Positions 1 through 9,808 are shown, numbered from the stretch's first letter. The stretch: 34,962 bases of DNA from an uncultured Steroidobacter sp. (GCA_946478975.1 CAMLEO010000037.1:1-34962), one strand, 5' to 3'. Notes: generated from the sequence alone by a model not told the origin. Program-made: numbers and translations.

Positions 1-1
1 G

Positions 2-3000
2 GCGAGTGTGTATGGCGATGACATTGGCTTGGCAGCCTCGCGTGCGCGCCGTGCGATGGAGACGATTGTCGAGCAGATGAACTTGACGCCTGCGCAGGCG
101 GAGCATGAAGGCCGCGGGTACGTGCAGTCGAATGACGTCGTGAATGAAGGGTTCACGCAGGAAGGCGATTCGCACATCGTCGTGCAGGTCGTTTATGACG
201 AGCCTGCGATTCTCGATGATTACGAAGGCGTCGATATCACGCGCATGACGCGCGAGTTGAAGCCGAAGAATCCGTTCGCGTTGAACTTGATGCGCATCAC
301 GGTCGATGGCCAGCCGATCGACGATCCCGGCCGCAGCTCTGCAGACATCCAGCGCTGCACGGACGTTGCTCTCGATCGCGCGGACATTGAGTTTCAGTTC
401 GACAATTTGCAGTCGACGCCTCGGCTGAGTGTATCGGCCTGGCCGAACACGATCGTGATGTCGGAGATCAAGGTTGACGACTATCTGGCGTCGCTGGCAA
501 CGGAGCAGCCCGCTGCCGAGCCTGCGGCTGAGCAAGCCCCCGCGACTGAGGCGCCCACGGTGGAAGGGATCGGCGACGAGCCTGATGAAACGGTTGTGGC
601 CGATGCCGTGCCGCTGACCGACGCGGAGCGCGCGCTCGTGCAAACACCTTCGGATGAGACCATTTCCGCCCCGCCGGAGCCGAAGGTCCAGGCGCCTCGC
701 CTGTTTGGTACGCCAGTGCGTTTCAATATGTACGCGAACTACGCCGCGTTCATCGATCACTCCGAAATCCGCATCTTCCAGCCCGACCAGTCGACGCAGG
801 CCGTGCCTCTGAAGGTGCTGCCGCTCGACGCGGCCGGCCACGCTGAATGGGAACCGACGGCCGAACAAACGACGGCGCCGATGCGCGAGTTGATGTACGT
901 GCTGCGCGCCTACGACAAGGCGGGCAACTTCGATGAAACGAGCCCGCAACCCTTGTGGTTCGTCCTGGACGACGGCACACACGCCGATGTGCCAGCCGAA
1001 GGCTATCCGACTCGTGCCCCGAACGAGTTGCTCGCAAGCTACGGCGCAACGGGCTTATCCGTTCATAACATTCCCCTGGGCAGCGGCACGATCAAAGTCC
1101 GTGGCGGCAGCATCCCCGCGAATCACAGCGTGTGGGTCGCGGGCCGCCCCGTGCCGGTCGATCCGCAAGGCAACTTCCTTGCCGAAGAAATCCTTCCCTC
1201 CGGCCTGCACACCGTGGAAGTCGCGGTGCTGGACGATGAAGGCAACGGCGCGATGTTCCTTCGCGATCTGGAGCTCAAGAACAACGATTGGTTCTACGTC
1301 GGCATCGCCGACCTGACGGCGTCGAAGACGCACACGACCGGCCCGGCTGAACTGCTTCAGGGCGAGAACGCGCCGTATGACTACGACTCGACGCTGGACG
1401 GACGCCTCGCGTTCTACACCAGCGGCAAGTTCGGCGAGCACTGGCGCTTGAGCGCGAGCGCCGACACGCGCGAAGGCCCGGTCGATGAGTTGTTCAGCAA
1501 CTTCTTGAACAAATCGCCCGACTCGCTGTTCCGTCGCATCGATCCGGATTATCACTATCCGACATTCGGCGACGACTCGGTCGTCGAAGAAGTCGCACCG
1601 ACGCTCGGCAAGATGTACGTGAAGCTCGCGCACGATGAGAGCCACGCGATGTGGGGCAACTTCAAGATCAACTACGCCGACAACGAGCTCGCGCAGGTCG
1701 ATCGCGGCCTGTACGGCGGCAACTTGCATTATCAATCCGAGTCGGCAACGAGCTTCGGTGAGCAACGCGTGACGGTCGACGGCTTCGCCGCCGAACCGGG
1801 CACGCTCGCGAGCCGCGAAGAATTCCGAGGCACCGGCGGGTCGCTGTATTTCCTGCGCAATCAGGACATCCTGGTCGGCTCCGAACGCGTGCGCATCGAA
1901 CTGCGCGATAAAGATTCCGGGCTCGTCACTGGCGTGGTGAACCTGCGCCCGGTCGTCGACTACGACATCGATTATCTGCAAGGCCGCGTCGTGCTCACCG
2001 AGCCGCTGGCCTCGACCGTCGATGACAAACTGCTCGTCCGCAGTGGCGCGCTGAGCGGCGACCAGGCGTTCCTGGTCGTGCGCTATGAATACACGCCCGG
2101 CTTCGATCAGCTCGATGCGCTGGCGAACGGCGGCGCTGCGCATGTTTGGATCAACGATTACATCAAGGTCGGTGTCACGACCAACGCGAATGAAGAGGGC
2201 GATGTCGACAGCAGCCTCGATGGCGCCGATGTCACATTGCGTCTCACGCCGGACTCGTGGTTCAAGGTGCAGGGCGGCCGCAGCGAAGGCCTCGTGTCGA
2301 GCGCGCTGTATTCGAACGACGGCGGCTTCGATTTCGTGAATCCCGACACCACCGACTTCACAAAGGCAAGTGCTGATGCGTATCGCGCCGACTTGAGCGT
2401 TGGCTTGAAGGACGTCGTGGATTGGATGCCGGGCCAGCTCACGCTGTACACGCAATCGCTCGGTGCCGGCTACTCCGCGCCTGGCTTGGGCACGCTGACT
2501 GACGTCAATCACTCGGGCGGCACGTTGCGAATGCAGTTGTTCGAGCACGTGGACCTGCGCGCCAAAGCGGACAAGCGCGAGCAGGATCAGGGCTTGTTCT
2601 CACAAGCGCAGGAGCTCGATCTCGGCTACCGCTTCAACGAACACTGGAGCGCGAGCATCGGCGGGCGCAAGGATGAACGTGAGTACAACGGTACGTTTAT
2701 ACCTGCGAATCGCGAGCAGGGTTCGCGCACCGACGCAGTGACACAAGTTGCCTATGACTCCGGTGCGTCGTGGCGCGCCTATGCGTTCGCGCAGGACACA
2801 TTGTCCAAGACCGAAGATCGCCCGGACAACGGCCGTTTCGGCACCGGCGGTTCGTATCGCATGAGCGAGCGTTTCCGCATCGACGCGGAAGTCTCGGACG
2901 GCGATCTCGGCATGGGCGGCCGCCTCGGCACGAATTATCTGTACTCGGAGCGCACCAGTTTGTATTTGAACTACGCGCTCGAAAACGAACGTACCGACAA

Positions 3001-3973
3001 CGGCCTGCGCGGTGGTCGTCGCGGCAATCTCATCTCCGGCATGAAACGTCGCCTGTCCGATGCGAGCAGCGTGTTCGTCGAAGAGCGTTATCAGCAGACT
3101 GATTCGATGTCGGGCCTCACGCATGCGACCGGCATGACGCTGGCGCCGAACGATCGCTGGAACTTCGGTGCCAACACCGACATCGGCAAACTCACCGACG
3201 ATCAGACCGGCGCGGAGATCGATCGCGAAGCCGCCGGCGTGCGCATGGGTTACGGCTTCGAAGCCGTGCAGCTCTCCAGCGCCGTGGAATATCGCCTCGA
3301 CAAGACCTCGCAGGTCGACTCGACGCAGTCCGAACGCACCACCTGGCTGTTCCGCAACAGCTTCAAGCTGCAGCTGAACCCGGACTGGCGCATCGTCGGC
3401 AAGTTCAATCACGCGATGAGCGAAAGCTCGCTCGGCCAGTTCTACGACGGCGGCTACACCGAAGCGGTGCTCGGCTACGGCTATCGTCCGGTCGCGAACG
3501 ATCGTCTCAATGCGCTGGCGAAGTACACATACTTCTATAACGTGCCGACCACCGACCAGGTGACGCCGCAGAACACGATGGCGCAGTTCGTCCAGAAGAG
3601 CCACGTCGCGGCGCTCGATCTCACCTATGACCTGACCTACAACTGGTCCATCGGCGGCAAGTACGCTTATCGCTTGGGCCAGTTGAGCCTGGATCGTGAG
3701 AACCAGCAGTTCTTCGACAACCGCGCGCAGCTGTACATCGTGCGCACGGATGTGAAGTTCTTCGGCGACTATGAAGGCTTGGTCGAAGGCCGCCTGCTCG
3801 ACATGACGGATCTGAACGAGCAGCGCAGCGGTGCGCTGGTGGCGGTGTATCGATATTTCGGCAAGCACGTGAAGGCGGGCTTCGGTTACAACTTCACGGA
3901 CTTCTCGGAGGATCTGACGGATTTGAGCTTCCGGCAGGAGGGGGTGTTCGTGAATTTGATTGGGACGATGTAG
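2..3973 (+). CDS. Large outer-membrane protein with OmpA-like domain and C-terminal beta-barrel (5' end outside window)
   Basis: The frame is open from the first bases, so the start lies upstream; about 1,320 residues are visible. Numbering from the GTG at 8, residues 1-66 resemble the second half of an OmpA-like peptidoglycan-binding domain (GDDIGLAASRARR, then EGRGYVQSNDV). A Pro/Glu/Ala-rich linker follows at about 160-225, then beta-sandwich-like segments at 235-430. Around 609-660 there are motifs of the kind seen in SprA-like and related surface proteins (SERVRIEL, DYDIDYLQGRVVL). The rest, to 1321, is rich in alternating aromatic and polar strands typical of a 20-plus-stranded barrel (YRFNEHWSASIGGRKD, GFGYNFTDFSEDL). 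The likely location is the outer membrane with a peptidoglycan contact. Function is unknown. It ends 138 bp before the sugar block and probably belongs to a separate unit. Confidence 0.75.
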   Translation, partial: ASVYGDDIGLAASRARRAMETIVEQMNLTPAQAEHEGRGYVQSNDVVNEGFTQEGDSHIVVQVVYDEPAILDDYEGVDITRMTRELKPKNPFALNLMRITVDGQPIDDPGRSSADIQRCTDVALDRADIEFQFDNLQSTPRLSVSAWPNTIVMSEIKVDDYLASLATEQPAAEPAAEQAPATEAPTVEGIGDEPDETVVADAVPLTDAERALVQTPSDETISAPPEPKVQAPRLFGTPVRFNMYANYAAFIDHSEIRIFQPDQSTQAVPLKVLPLDAAGHAEWEPTAEQTTAPMRELMYVLRAYDKAGNFDETSPQPLWFVLDDGTHADVPAEGYPTRAPNELLASYGATGLSVHNIPLGSGTIKVRGGSIPANHSVWVAGRPVPVDPQGNFLAEEILPSGLHTVEVAVLDDEGNGAMFLRDLELKNNDWFYVGIADLTASKTHTTGPAELLQGENAPYDYDSTLDGRLAFYTSGKFGEHWRLSASADTREGPVDELFSNFLNKSPDSLFRRIDPDYHYPTFGDDSVVEEVAPTLGKMYVKLAHDESHAMWGNFKINYADNELAQVDRGLYGGNLHYQSESATSFGEQRVTVDGFAAEPGTLASREEFRGTGGSLYFLRNQDILVGSERVRIELRDKDSGLVTGVVNLRPVVDYDIDYLQGRVVLTEPLASTVDDKLLVRSGALSGDQAFLVVRYEYTPGFDQLDALANGGAAHVWINDYIKVGVTTNANEEGDVDSSLDGADVTLRLTPDSWFKVQGGRSEGLVSSALYSNDGGFDFVNPDTTDFTKASADAYRADLSVGLKDVVDWMPGQLTLYTQSLGAGYSAPGLGTLTDVNHSGGTLRMQLFEHVDLRAKADKREQDQGLFSQAQELDLGYRFNEHWSASIGGRKDEREYNGTFIPANREQGSRTDAVTQVAYDSGASWRAYAFAQDTLSKTEDRPDNGRFGTGGSYRMSERFRIDAEVSDGDLGMGGRLGTNYLYSERTSLYLNYALENERTDNGLRGGRRGNLISGMKRRLSDASSVFVEERYQQTDSMSGLTHATGMTLAPNDRWNFGANTDIGKLTDDQTGAEIDREAAGVRMGYGFEAVQLSSAVEYRLDKTSQVDSTQSERTTWLFRNSFKLQLNPDWRIVGKFNHAMSESSLGQFYDGGYTEAVLGYGYRPVANDRLNALAKYTYFYNVPTTDQVTPQNTMAQFVQKSHVAALDLTYDLTYNWSIGGKYAYRLGQLSLDRENQQFFDNRAQLYIVRTDVKFFGDYEGLVEGRLLDMTDLNEQRSGALVAVYRYFGKHVKAGFGYNFTDFSEDLTDLSFRQEGVFVNLIGTM

Positions 3974-3979
3974 AAGACG

Positions 3980-4004
3980 ACCGCGATCCGGCGTAGACCG
4001 CGGT
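3980..4004 (+). terminator. Weak hairpin after the outer-membrane protein gene
   Basis: ACCGCG at 3980-3985 can pair with CGCGGT at 3999-4004 just after the stop at 3971-3973. No T-tract follows, so an intrinsic terminator is only a possibility. Confidence 0.2.
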
Positions 4005-4066
4005 TGCAGCTCGTGGTTCATCCCCGGGCTGAAGTCACTCGTTGAGGCGGTCAATTCCCACAGGCG

Positions 4067-4086
4067 CTGCACGGATATTCCGCAGG
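4067..4086 (+). promoter_or_regulatory. Possible cluster operator upstream of GH2a (degenerate copy)
   Basis: The sequence CTGCACGGATATTCCGCAGG lies about 25 bp before the GH2a start. It shares GCACGGAT-A/G-TTC with the perfect inverted repeat at 9623-9646 and is flanked by GGCGC on the left and GGCGCC on the right, which makes it a near-palindrome. It is the weakest of the four candidate copies and is listed because it falls in a promoter position. Confidence 0.28.
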
Positions 4087-4111
4087 CGCCGTAGCAAAGG
4101 AAACGCAACGA

Positions 4112-6874
4112 GTGACGTTAAGAACCACTGGCTTGGTGTTGTTGGCGCTGCTGCTGCCGGTATCGGCTCCGATCGCGCAGCCAAGCTGGAAGATGCAGCC
4201 GGTGTCGCTGGCAACACGCTGGGCGGCGCAGGTCAGTCCAGAGACGGTGTGGCCGGAGTATCCGCGCCCGCAGATGGTTCGTCCCAAGTGGCAGAACCTG
4301 AATGGACTGTGGGAATACGCCATCACTTCGAACGTGGCCTCCGCTCCGGAGCAATACACCGGCCACATTCTCGTTCCCTACCCGGTGGAGTCGGCGCTCT
4401 CCGGGGTGAAGAAACCGCTGCTTGCCGACCAGTTGCTTTGGTATCGCCGCACCCTGAACGTTGCGCCCGGCACCCAGGGCGAGCGGGTGTTGTTGCACTT
4501 CGGCGCGGTCGACTACGAAGCCACCGTGTATGTGAACAACAAACAAGTGGGCACGCACCGGGGCGGCTACCAGAGTTTTTCGTTCGATATCACCAATGCG
4601 CTGCGCCCTGGAAGCAACGAGCTGGTGGTGAAGGTTTTCGACCCTACCGAGGACGGGCCGAATCCACAAGGCAAGCAGCACGTCAATGCGCAGTGGATGT
4701 ACTACAGCGCCAGCAGCGGCATCTGGCAGACGGTGTGGATCGAGCGCGTACCGGCAACTTATATCGAAGGCCTCAAACTCACTCCGGACTTGAACAGCCG
4801 CGAGCTGCACATCGAGGTGGCACTGGCTGGCAGGCAAGAGCGCCACACGATCGAGGCCATCGCCCGCAGCGGCCAGAAGGTGGTGTCCCGAGCGGTGATC
4901 GAAAACGGCGGTGCCTTGCGTATCGAGCAGCCTCGGCTGTGGTCTCCGGACGATCCGTATTTATATGACCTGGAAGTGCGAGTGCTCAACGGCTCGAAGG
5001 TCGTCGACAAAGTGCAGAGCTACTTCGGCATGCGCAGCGTCGAGCTGAAGGCGGACGAGCAGGGCCGGGCACGCATCTTTCTCAACGGCAACAGCACGTT
5101 CAATCTCGGCGTCGTCGATCAGGGATTCTGGCCTGAGGGTCACTACACCGCACCGACCGATGCGGCACTGAAATTCGATGCGCAGCTCATCAAGGCGCTC
5201 GGCTTCAACACCGTGCGCAATCACATCAAGATCGAGCCGCAGCGCTGGTATTACTACTGCGACCGGCTCGGGCTGCTGGTGTGGCAGGACATGCCTTCGT
5301 CCAACAATGACTCGCCCCAGGCGCGCGCACAGTTCGAAACCGAGCTGCGCCAGAATGTGGCTCAATTGCACAACCATCCGAGCATCATCAACTGGGTGCT
5401 GTTCAACGAAGGGTGGGGCGCGTACGACGAGAATCGTCTGCTGCGCGCGATGAAACAACTCGATCCGAGCCGCCTCGTGAACGGCCATTCCGGGCCTTAC
5501 GACCAGATCCTGCATGCCAACTGGATCAAAACGCTGCAGCCCTCGCAACTGCTCTGGCCGCTGGGCGGGCCGGTGCCGTCGTTCGACAGTTTCCAGTCGT
5601 TGCAGTACGCGGCGAAAGACGATTGGATGGCGGGCGACATGATCGACCTGCACTACTACGGTGGGCCGAAAATGTTTCCGGCGCGGAGTGACGCAGCTTC
5701 GGTCACCGGCGAGTTCGGCAGCTTCGGTGTGTATATCGAAGGGCATGAATGGAACGAGTTCAAGCCGGTCGGAGTAGGGCTGGGCGGATCGCAGCTGTCC
5801 CCGCCTCAGATGCTGCAGAAGTATGAAGAAGCGGCGCGCCAGTTGAAGCAGCTGCATGATGCGCAGGGGCTGAGCGGTGCGATGTACTTCGAGATGGTGG
5901 ATGTGGAAATGGAGCAGCAGGGATTTCTCACCTATGACCGCGAGCTCGCCAAGGTTCCGATCGCCGATATCGAACGCATCAATTCGCAGCTGGTGCCAAG
6001 GGCGAAGAATTATGAGCAGGCGGTCGAGGGCCTGGTGGTGCGTAACGCGGATCCGATCGCCGAGCCCGAGCTCTATGCGCAGCGCCTGGCGGAGTTTCGC
6101 GGCGGCAAACGGGAGCAAACATTCCTGAAGCGTCTGGCGATGATGGCCATTCGGCAGAAGGATGTGACGAATGCCGTGACCGTGGCCGACGCATTCGTCG
6201 AGCAGGCTGCACGGCCGTATTCGAAGGAGACCTGGCAGGTGATCCAGGCGGTCGCTTGCTCCACCCGCTCCGAAGCGTTCAAGTTGCTGTTCAATCAAAG
6301 AGTCGAGGCGAACGCCGCGCTGGGTGAGGGCGAGGCGGAGAAGACGATCGTCGAAGTCCTGCTACGCGAAGTGGTCACGCCCTATTTCCAGGACCCCAAT
6401 CGCAAGACCGACTGGGATGCGTTCGAGTCCACGGTTGCCGCCGAGTACGGCGATCTTGGACGCGAGGCGGTGTATGGAGCGCGAATGATGGAAGGACTGG
6501 TCAAGTCGGACTGGTCGACTTTCGGCAGCTACTACCAACGTTATTTCGCGACGGCGGCGGCTCGCAGTCCTTGGCCCGTGCATTCGCTGGCGTACCAGGT
6601 GCTCGTGCACGTGACCGATATGCATGTGCTCGAGAGTGCGGTCCGCGTGATGCGTCGGCAGTTGGATGTCCCGCGAGAATCTCCCATCTTCGGTCGCTAC
6701 GATCCGGTGGAACTCGACACCTACGCCAACCTGCTTTACAAGGTCGGGCGCCTGCTCGAAGCTGTGGAGTGGCAGCAAAAGGCGGTTGCGCTGGCGGACG
6801 GACGCGACGAGCAGATCGTGGCGCGGCTGGAGAAAATGAAATCCAGCCTCACATCATCGTTGACCAGCTACTGA
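4112..6874 (+). CDS. Exported glycoside hydrolase family 2 enzyme with C-terminal helical extension (GH2a)
   Basis: A 920-residue retaining beta-glycosidase of the beta-galactosidase/beta-glucuronidase family. The GTG start at 4112 has AAGGAAA nine bases upstream and opens a signal peptide (residues 1-21, Leu-rich core, likely cut near PIA-QPS), so it should act in the periplasm or outside. The sugar-binding jelly-roll lies at about 40-215 (YPRPQMVRPKWQNLNG), the Ig-like domain at 220-320 and the TIM barrel at 330-620. The acid/base pair N432-E433 is in VLFNEGWGAYD, and the likely nucleophile E534 is in SVTGEFGSFGVY; both are intact. Residues from about 630 to 920 form an all-helical extension with a TPR-like end (YANLLYKVGRLLEAVEW), not part of a standard GH2. 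It is a close paralogue of GH2b at 11143-13842. Its last 7 bp overlap the convergent GT1. Substrate unknown. Confidence 0.9.
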   Translation: MTLRTTGLVLLALLLPVSAPIAQPSWKMQPVSLATRWAAQVSPETVWPEYPRPQMVRPKWQNLNGLWEYAITSNVASAPEQYTGHILVPYPVESALSGVKKPLLADQLLWYRRTLNVAPGTQGERVLLHFGAVDYEATVYVNNKQVGTHRGGYQSFSFDITNALRPGSNELVVKVFDPTEDGPNPQGKQHVNAQWMYYSASSGIWQTVWIERVPATYIEGLKLTPDLNSRELHIEVALAGRQERHTIEAIARSGQKVVSRAVIENGGALRIEQPRLWSPDDPYLYDLEVRVLNGSKVVDKVQSYFGMRSVELKADEQGRARIFLNGNSTFNLGVVDQGFWPEGHYTAPTDAALKFDAQLIKALGFNTVRNHIKIEPQRWYYYCDRLGLLVWQDMPSSNNDSPQARAQFETELRQNVAQLHNHPSIINWVLFNEGWGAYDENRLLRAMKQLDPSRLVNGHSGPYDQILHANWIKTLQPSQLLWPLGGPVPSFDSFQSLQYAAKDDWMAGDMIDLHYYGGPKMFPARSDAASVTGEFGSFGVYIEGHEWNEFKPVGVGLGGSQLSPPQMLQKYEEAARQLKQLHDAQGLSGAMYFEMVDVEMEQQGFLTYDRELAKVPIADIERINSQLVPRAKNYEQAVEGLVVRNADPIAEPELYAQRLAEFRGGKREQTFLKRLAMMAIRQKDVTNAVTVADAFVEQAARPYSKETWQVIQAVACSTRSEAFKLLFNQRVEANAALGEGEAEKTIVEVLLREVVTPYFQDPNRKTDWDAFESTVAAEYGDLGREAVYGARMMEGLVKSDWSTFGSYYQRYFATAAARSPWPVHSLAYQVLVHVTDMHVLESAVRVMRRQLDVPRESPIFGRYDPVELDTYANLLYKVGRLLEAVEWQQKAVALADGRDEQIVARLEKMKSSLTSSLTSY

Positions 6875-8031
6875 CCGTGCCGGGCGCCAGGTAGGAGCGT
6901 GGCTTCGATGATGCTGGCGCCCAGCGGTGCTCCGGAGCGATCTCGCATCGAAGCTGCGGCTCTTTGCACCCGAGCCCGCATGGCCTCGTCGGTCCACACC
7001 GCGTTGGTCTGTGCGAGCAACGTTTCTCGCGACATTTCCGCAACGGGCAAACAAACGCCCAGCCCCAACTCGGCGACCCTGCGCGCGACCAGATAGTGAT
7101 AGGGCGTGGGCGGCAGGAGAATTTGCGGCCGTCCCCAATAGATGGCTTCGAGCGCGCCGCCCTGGCCCGCCTGGCCGATGAACAGATCGACGTTTTGCAA
7201 GATGTTGAAGTTGCCGGCGTGCCGGTTGATATGGATGTTGGCGGGCAGCGCGCCGAGCTGCGCTGGATCGAAGTCGCTGAGCTTATCGTGCGATGCCGAG
7301 ATCGACAGGATCACATCCCAGGGTTGATCGCGAAAGGTGTCCACCATCTGTCGGCAAAACTGGATCTGTTGCAGCAGTCCTGAGGTAGGCGAGATCAACA
7401 CCCGCGGCCTTGGACCCTCCAGCGCGGTCCACGGGCGAAACGGCATCGAACGTCCTTCGGGAATGAATCCCACGAAGTGAAAGCGCCGCTCGGCCTCGAA
7501 CCATTCCAGCCGCTCTTGGAAGAACGCCGGCACCGTGATCACCACGGTTTCATCATGAGTGTAGTAGTCGACGTAGCGCTCTTCGATGAACTGCGTGGCC
7601 AGCCGCACCTTGGGAATGCCGAGCTTCAGCGCCAGCTCGCGACCCGTGGTGTCGAGCGAGTCGTCGTGAACGATCAGATCCGGCGGCCACGGAGTTGGCG
7701 AGGTGCCGTGCAATCGAGCGAGTTGTGCCAGCGCGTGTTGTGTTCTCTCATCCCTGAGTTCCTTGCCCCGTTTGCTGTAGTACTCCTGCGCCGCTGCGTT
7801 GTTCAGGTGATCGTTCTCCAATCTCATCTCGGACAGCGCGGTCTTGCGGATCTCCAGCAGCTCGATCACGACTGGCGTGGCGCCGATGGTGCGGATCAAC
7901 GGCGCGAAGCTCTCGGTCACCACATATGAAACATGATGTCCTCTGCGGATCAGCTCCATCGCAATCCCGAAACTCGGCACGGTGTTGCCGTAGGCTTGAT
8001 CCAGAAAGAACGCGATGTGTCGACCCGCCAT
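6868..8031 (-). CDS. MGT/UGT-like GT-B glycosyltransferase homologue with altered active-site motifs (GT1)
   Basis: 387 residues. The ATG at 8031 is chosen because AAGGAGA sits 11 bases upstream and the family N-terminus (MAGRHIAFFLDQ) begins there; the longer upstream frame has no family resemblance. The fold is GT-B as in macrolide glycosyltransferases: the N-half has DLIVHDDSLDTTGREL, which keeps the helper Asp, and the C-half has NVDLFIGQAGQGGALEA followed by GRPQILLPP. By eye, the catalytic His of the GHxNP motif is Asn (YGNTVP). The donor-phosphate His of HxGxGG is Gln (GQAGQGG), and the DQ that binds the sugar is missing. It may use an unusual donor or be non-catalytic. It follows the MATE gene by 19 bp, so the two are probably one operon, and it ends 7 bp inside GH2a. 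Confidence 0.85.
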   Translation of the reverse strand: MAGRHIAFFLDQAYGNTVPSFGIAMELIRRGHHVSYVVTESFAPLIRTIGATPVVIELLEIRKTALSEMRLENDHLNNAAAQEYYSKRGKELRDERTQHALAQLARLHGTSPTPWPPDLIVHDDSLDTTGRELALKLGIPKVRLATQFIEERYVDYYTHDETVVITVPAFFQERLEWFEAERRFHFVGFIPEGRSMPFRPWTALEGPRPRVLISPTSGLLQQIQFCRQMVDTFRDQPWDVILSISASHDKLSDFDPAQLGALPANIHINRHAGNFNILQNVDLFIGQAGQGGALEAIYWGRPQILLPPTPYHYLVARRVAELGLGVCLPVAEMSRETLLAQTNAVWTDEAMRARVQRAAASMRDRSGAPLGASIIEATLLPGARHGQ

Positions 8032-8050
8032 AGAGCACCGTCTCCTTGGA

Positions 8051-9466
8051 TTAGAGCTTCTGCAGCTTCCATTTGCCGCTCGCGAACAGGGTGTAGTTCC
8101 AGATCGCAAGCGTCGAGTTTGCCGCAGGTACCGAGATGAACACGCCGAGCGCGCCGAGGCGCAGGACGTCCGAGAGCAGCAGAGCGAAAGGAATTGCACC
8201 GAGCCACAGGCAGTAAAAACTGGTGCGCGTCGGCGTCCAGATGTCGCCGGCGCCGTTGAACGCAGCACCAAAGCAGGTCCCCGCGCCAAACAACGGCAGC
8301 GCGAAGCTCAGGATGCGAAGAGCCTGCACCGCGTAGGCGACCACCTCCGCATCCGACGTGAACAGTCGCACCAGTGGCTGCGCGAAGATAAAAAAGATTG
8401 CACCGGCGATGGCCAGCAGTACGACGTTCAATCGCGTCGCGATGTGCACGGCGGTCTCGGCCTGGTCGGGCTGCCGGGCACCGAGATTCTGGCCCACCAG
8501 CGTGGCCGCCGCTCCAGCCACTCCCGTTGTCGGCATGAGTGCAAACAAGACGATTCGAACGGCGACCGTATATCCAGCAATGGCGGCGCTGCCATACGAT
8601 GCAAGGATCCTGGACAGCGCGAGCCAACTGGTGGTCGCAATCAGCAGTTGCGCAATGGCGGTGGCGGATGTGCGCACGAGCAGCCGGACGATCTCGATCT
8701 TCGGCACGAAATGTCGGAGCCGCAGACATATGCGGCAGCGAGCGCCCGCGAGGTGCCAGAGCTGATAAAGAACCCCGGTGCCGCGACCAATGCATGTCGC
8801 CACCGCCGCGCCGGTGACGCCGAGCTCAGGAAACGGCCCCCAGCCGAAGATGAGGCAGGGTGCCAGCAGCATGTTGATGGCGTTCGCGAGCCACAGCGTG
8901 CGCATCGCGAGGGCTGCATCGCCGGCGCCCCGGAAGATTGCGTTGATGACGAATATATAAAAGACGGTGGCGTTGGCGCCGAACATCACGCGGGCAAAGT
9001 TTGCGCCCACCTCGATGGCCGAGCCGCTCGCACCCATCAAGCGCAATATTTCGACGGCGAAGCAACCCAGCACGAGTCCAAGCACCGCGGAGGCTGCGAG
9101 CGTCAGAAGAATGACCTGCGCCGCTGTCTGCTCGGCGCGCTCGCTGTCCTTCTCACCCACTCGGCGCGAGATGATGGCGGTGGCGGCAATCGCGACGCCC
9201 ACGGAGATGGCATACACCACGGTCATCACCGACTCCGTCAGTCCCACGATCGCCATGGCATCGCGTCCCAGGCGAGCAACCCAGAAGATGTTCGCGAGTG
9301 CGAACAGCGACTCCATGAATGTTTCTAAAGCCATGGGCACGGCCAGCAGCAGCACCGCGCGACGAGGTCGCTCGCGCGTGTAGTCGTACTGCTTGCCTCG
9401 GAGGGCTTGTCCGACGTCGCGCCAGAAAGCGACGCTCGAGGCCGATGGGCGGTCGGGTGGGTTCAC
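8051..9466 (-). CDS. MATE family multidrug/metabolite exporter
   Basis: 471 residues from the GTG at 9466. The reading frame is open further up to 9793, but that part is low-complexity and not family-like. MATE transporters have 12 membrane segments and usually exchange H+ or Na+ for drugs or secondary metabolites. Supporting segments include PMALETFMESLFALANIFW in helix 1, VGLTESVMTVVYAISVGVA in helix 2, and the repeated inner half (LIATTSWLALSRILASYG, VGQNLGARQPDQAE). The VGQNLGA stretch is the usual loop signature. It is divergent from the MFS gene across a 342-bp control region and is followed closely by GT1. The natural inference is export of the cluster product, or a glycosylated form of it. 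No convincing ribosome-binding site is visible, so the exact start is uncertain by tens of residues. Confidence 0.85.
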   Translation of the reverse strand: MNPPDRPSASSVAFWRDVGQALRGKQYDYTRERPRRAVLLLAVPMALETFMESLFALANIFWVARLGRDAMAIVGLTESVMTVVYAISVGVAIAATAIISRRVGEKDSERAEQTAAQVILLTLAASAVLGLVLGCFAVEILRLMGASGSAIEVGANFARVMFGANATVFYIFVINAIFRGAGDAALAMRTLWLANAINMLLAPCLIFGWGPFPELGVTGAAVATCIGRGTGVLYQLWHLAGARCRICLRLRHFVPKIEIVRLLVRTSATAIAQLLIATTSWLALSRILASYGSAAIAGYTVAVRIVLFALMPTTGVAGAAATLVGQNLGARQPDQAETAVHIATRLNVVLLAIAGAIFFIFAQPLVRLFTSDAEVVAYAVQALRILSFALPLFGAGTCFGAAFNGAGDIWTPTRTSFYCLWLGAIPFALLLSDVLRLGALGVFISVPAANSTLAIWNYTLFASGKWKLQKL

Positions 9467-9808
9467 TGTGCTGGGGGAGACGAAGAGATAAATTGCCGGA
9501 GATGCTACTGGCGTGGCATCGGCCCTGCCGCCGCATCCGCAGGCGCGACGTTCCTGAACCGCAGAATCAGTCGCGAAGTCGCGGGAAATGACCGTCACCG
9601 GAACGTGCCGCCGGCCGCATTCCTGTGCACGGATGTTCGTGCACAGACTTGGAGTATGTGACTGGCGGGCGGCGCCATTGCCCCGCGAGCAATGCATTGG
9701 GGGGATGACTTGGGCCGCTCGGCCCGTCTGATCAAGAAGACCCGCTCGATTACCGGCCTGACACTCTTGTTCAGCCGAACGCCACGGAAGCACCCACCCG
9801 CCTCAACG
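9467..9808. promoter_or_regulatory. Divergent control region between MATE-GT1 and MFS-GH2b operons
   Basis: This 342-bp gap must hold both promoters. Visible structure: the perfect 9-bp inverted repeat at 9623-9646 (listed separately); CATTGC at 9676-9681 mirrored by GCAATG at 9689-9694; and the 10-bp palindrome CAATGCATTG at 9690-9699. I do not see consensus -35/-10 pairs. The frames of both flanking genes extend into the region, but the extensions lack family similarity. Confidence 0.5.
9623..9646. promoter_or_regulatory. Perfect inverted repeat, probable operator
   Basis: CTGTGCACG at 9623-9631, a 6-base spacer, then CGTGCACAG at 9638-9646: a perfect 9-bp dyad, the right size for a dimeric regulator. 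It is centred between the divergent MATE and MFS genes and is the best of the recurring GTGCACGG-type sites in this window (see 17748, 21744 and, weaker, 4067). Confidence 0.5.

Noticed and set aside
1055..2548. 497-codon open frame on the minus strand
   Set aside because: It lies wholly antisense to the outer-membrane protein gene, is rich in Arg/His/Ala from GC-rich third positions, and shows no family motif.
2600..4108. 502-codon open frame on the minus strand
   Set aside because: Antisense to the barrel region of the same gene; composition is typical of a mirror frame with no recognisable domain.
4961..6298. 445-codon minus-strand frame inside GH2a
   Set aside because: GH2a is firmly supported by catalytic motifs on the plus strand; the mirror frame shows no domain.
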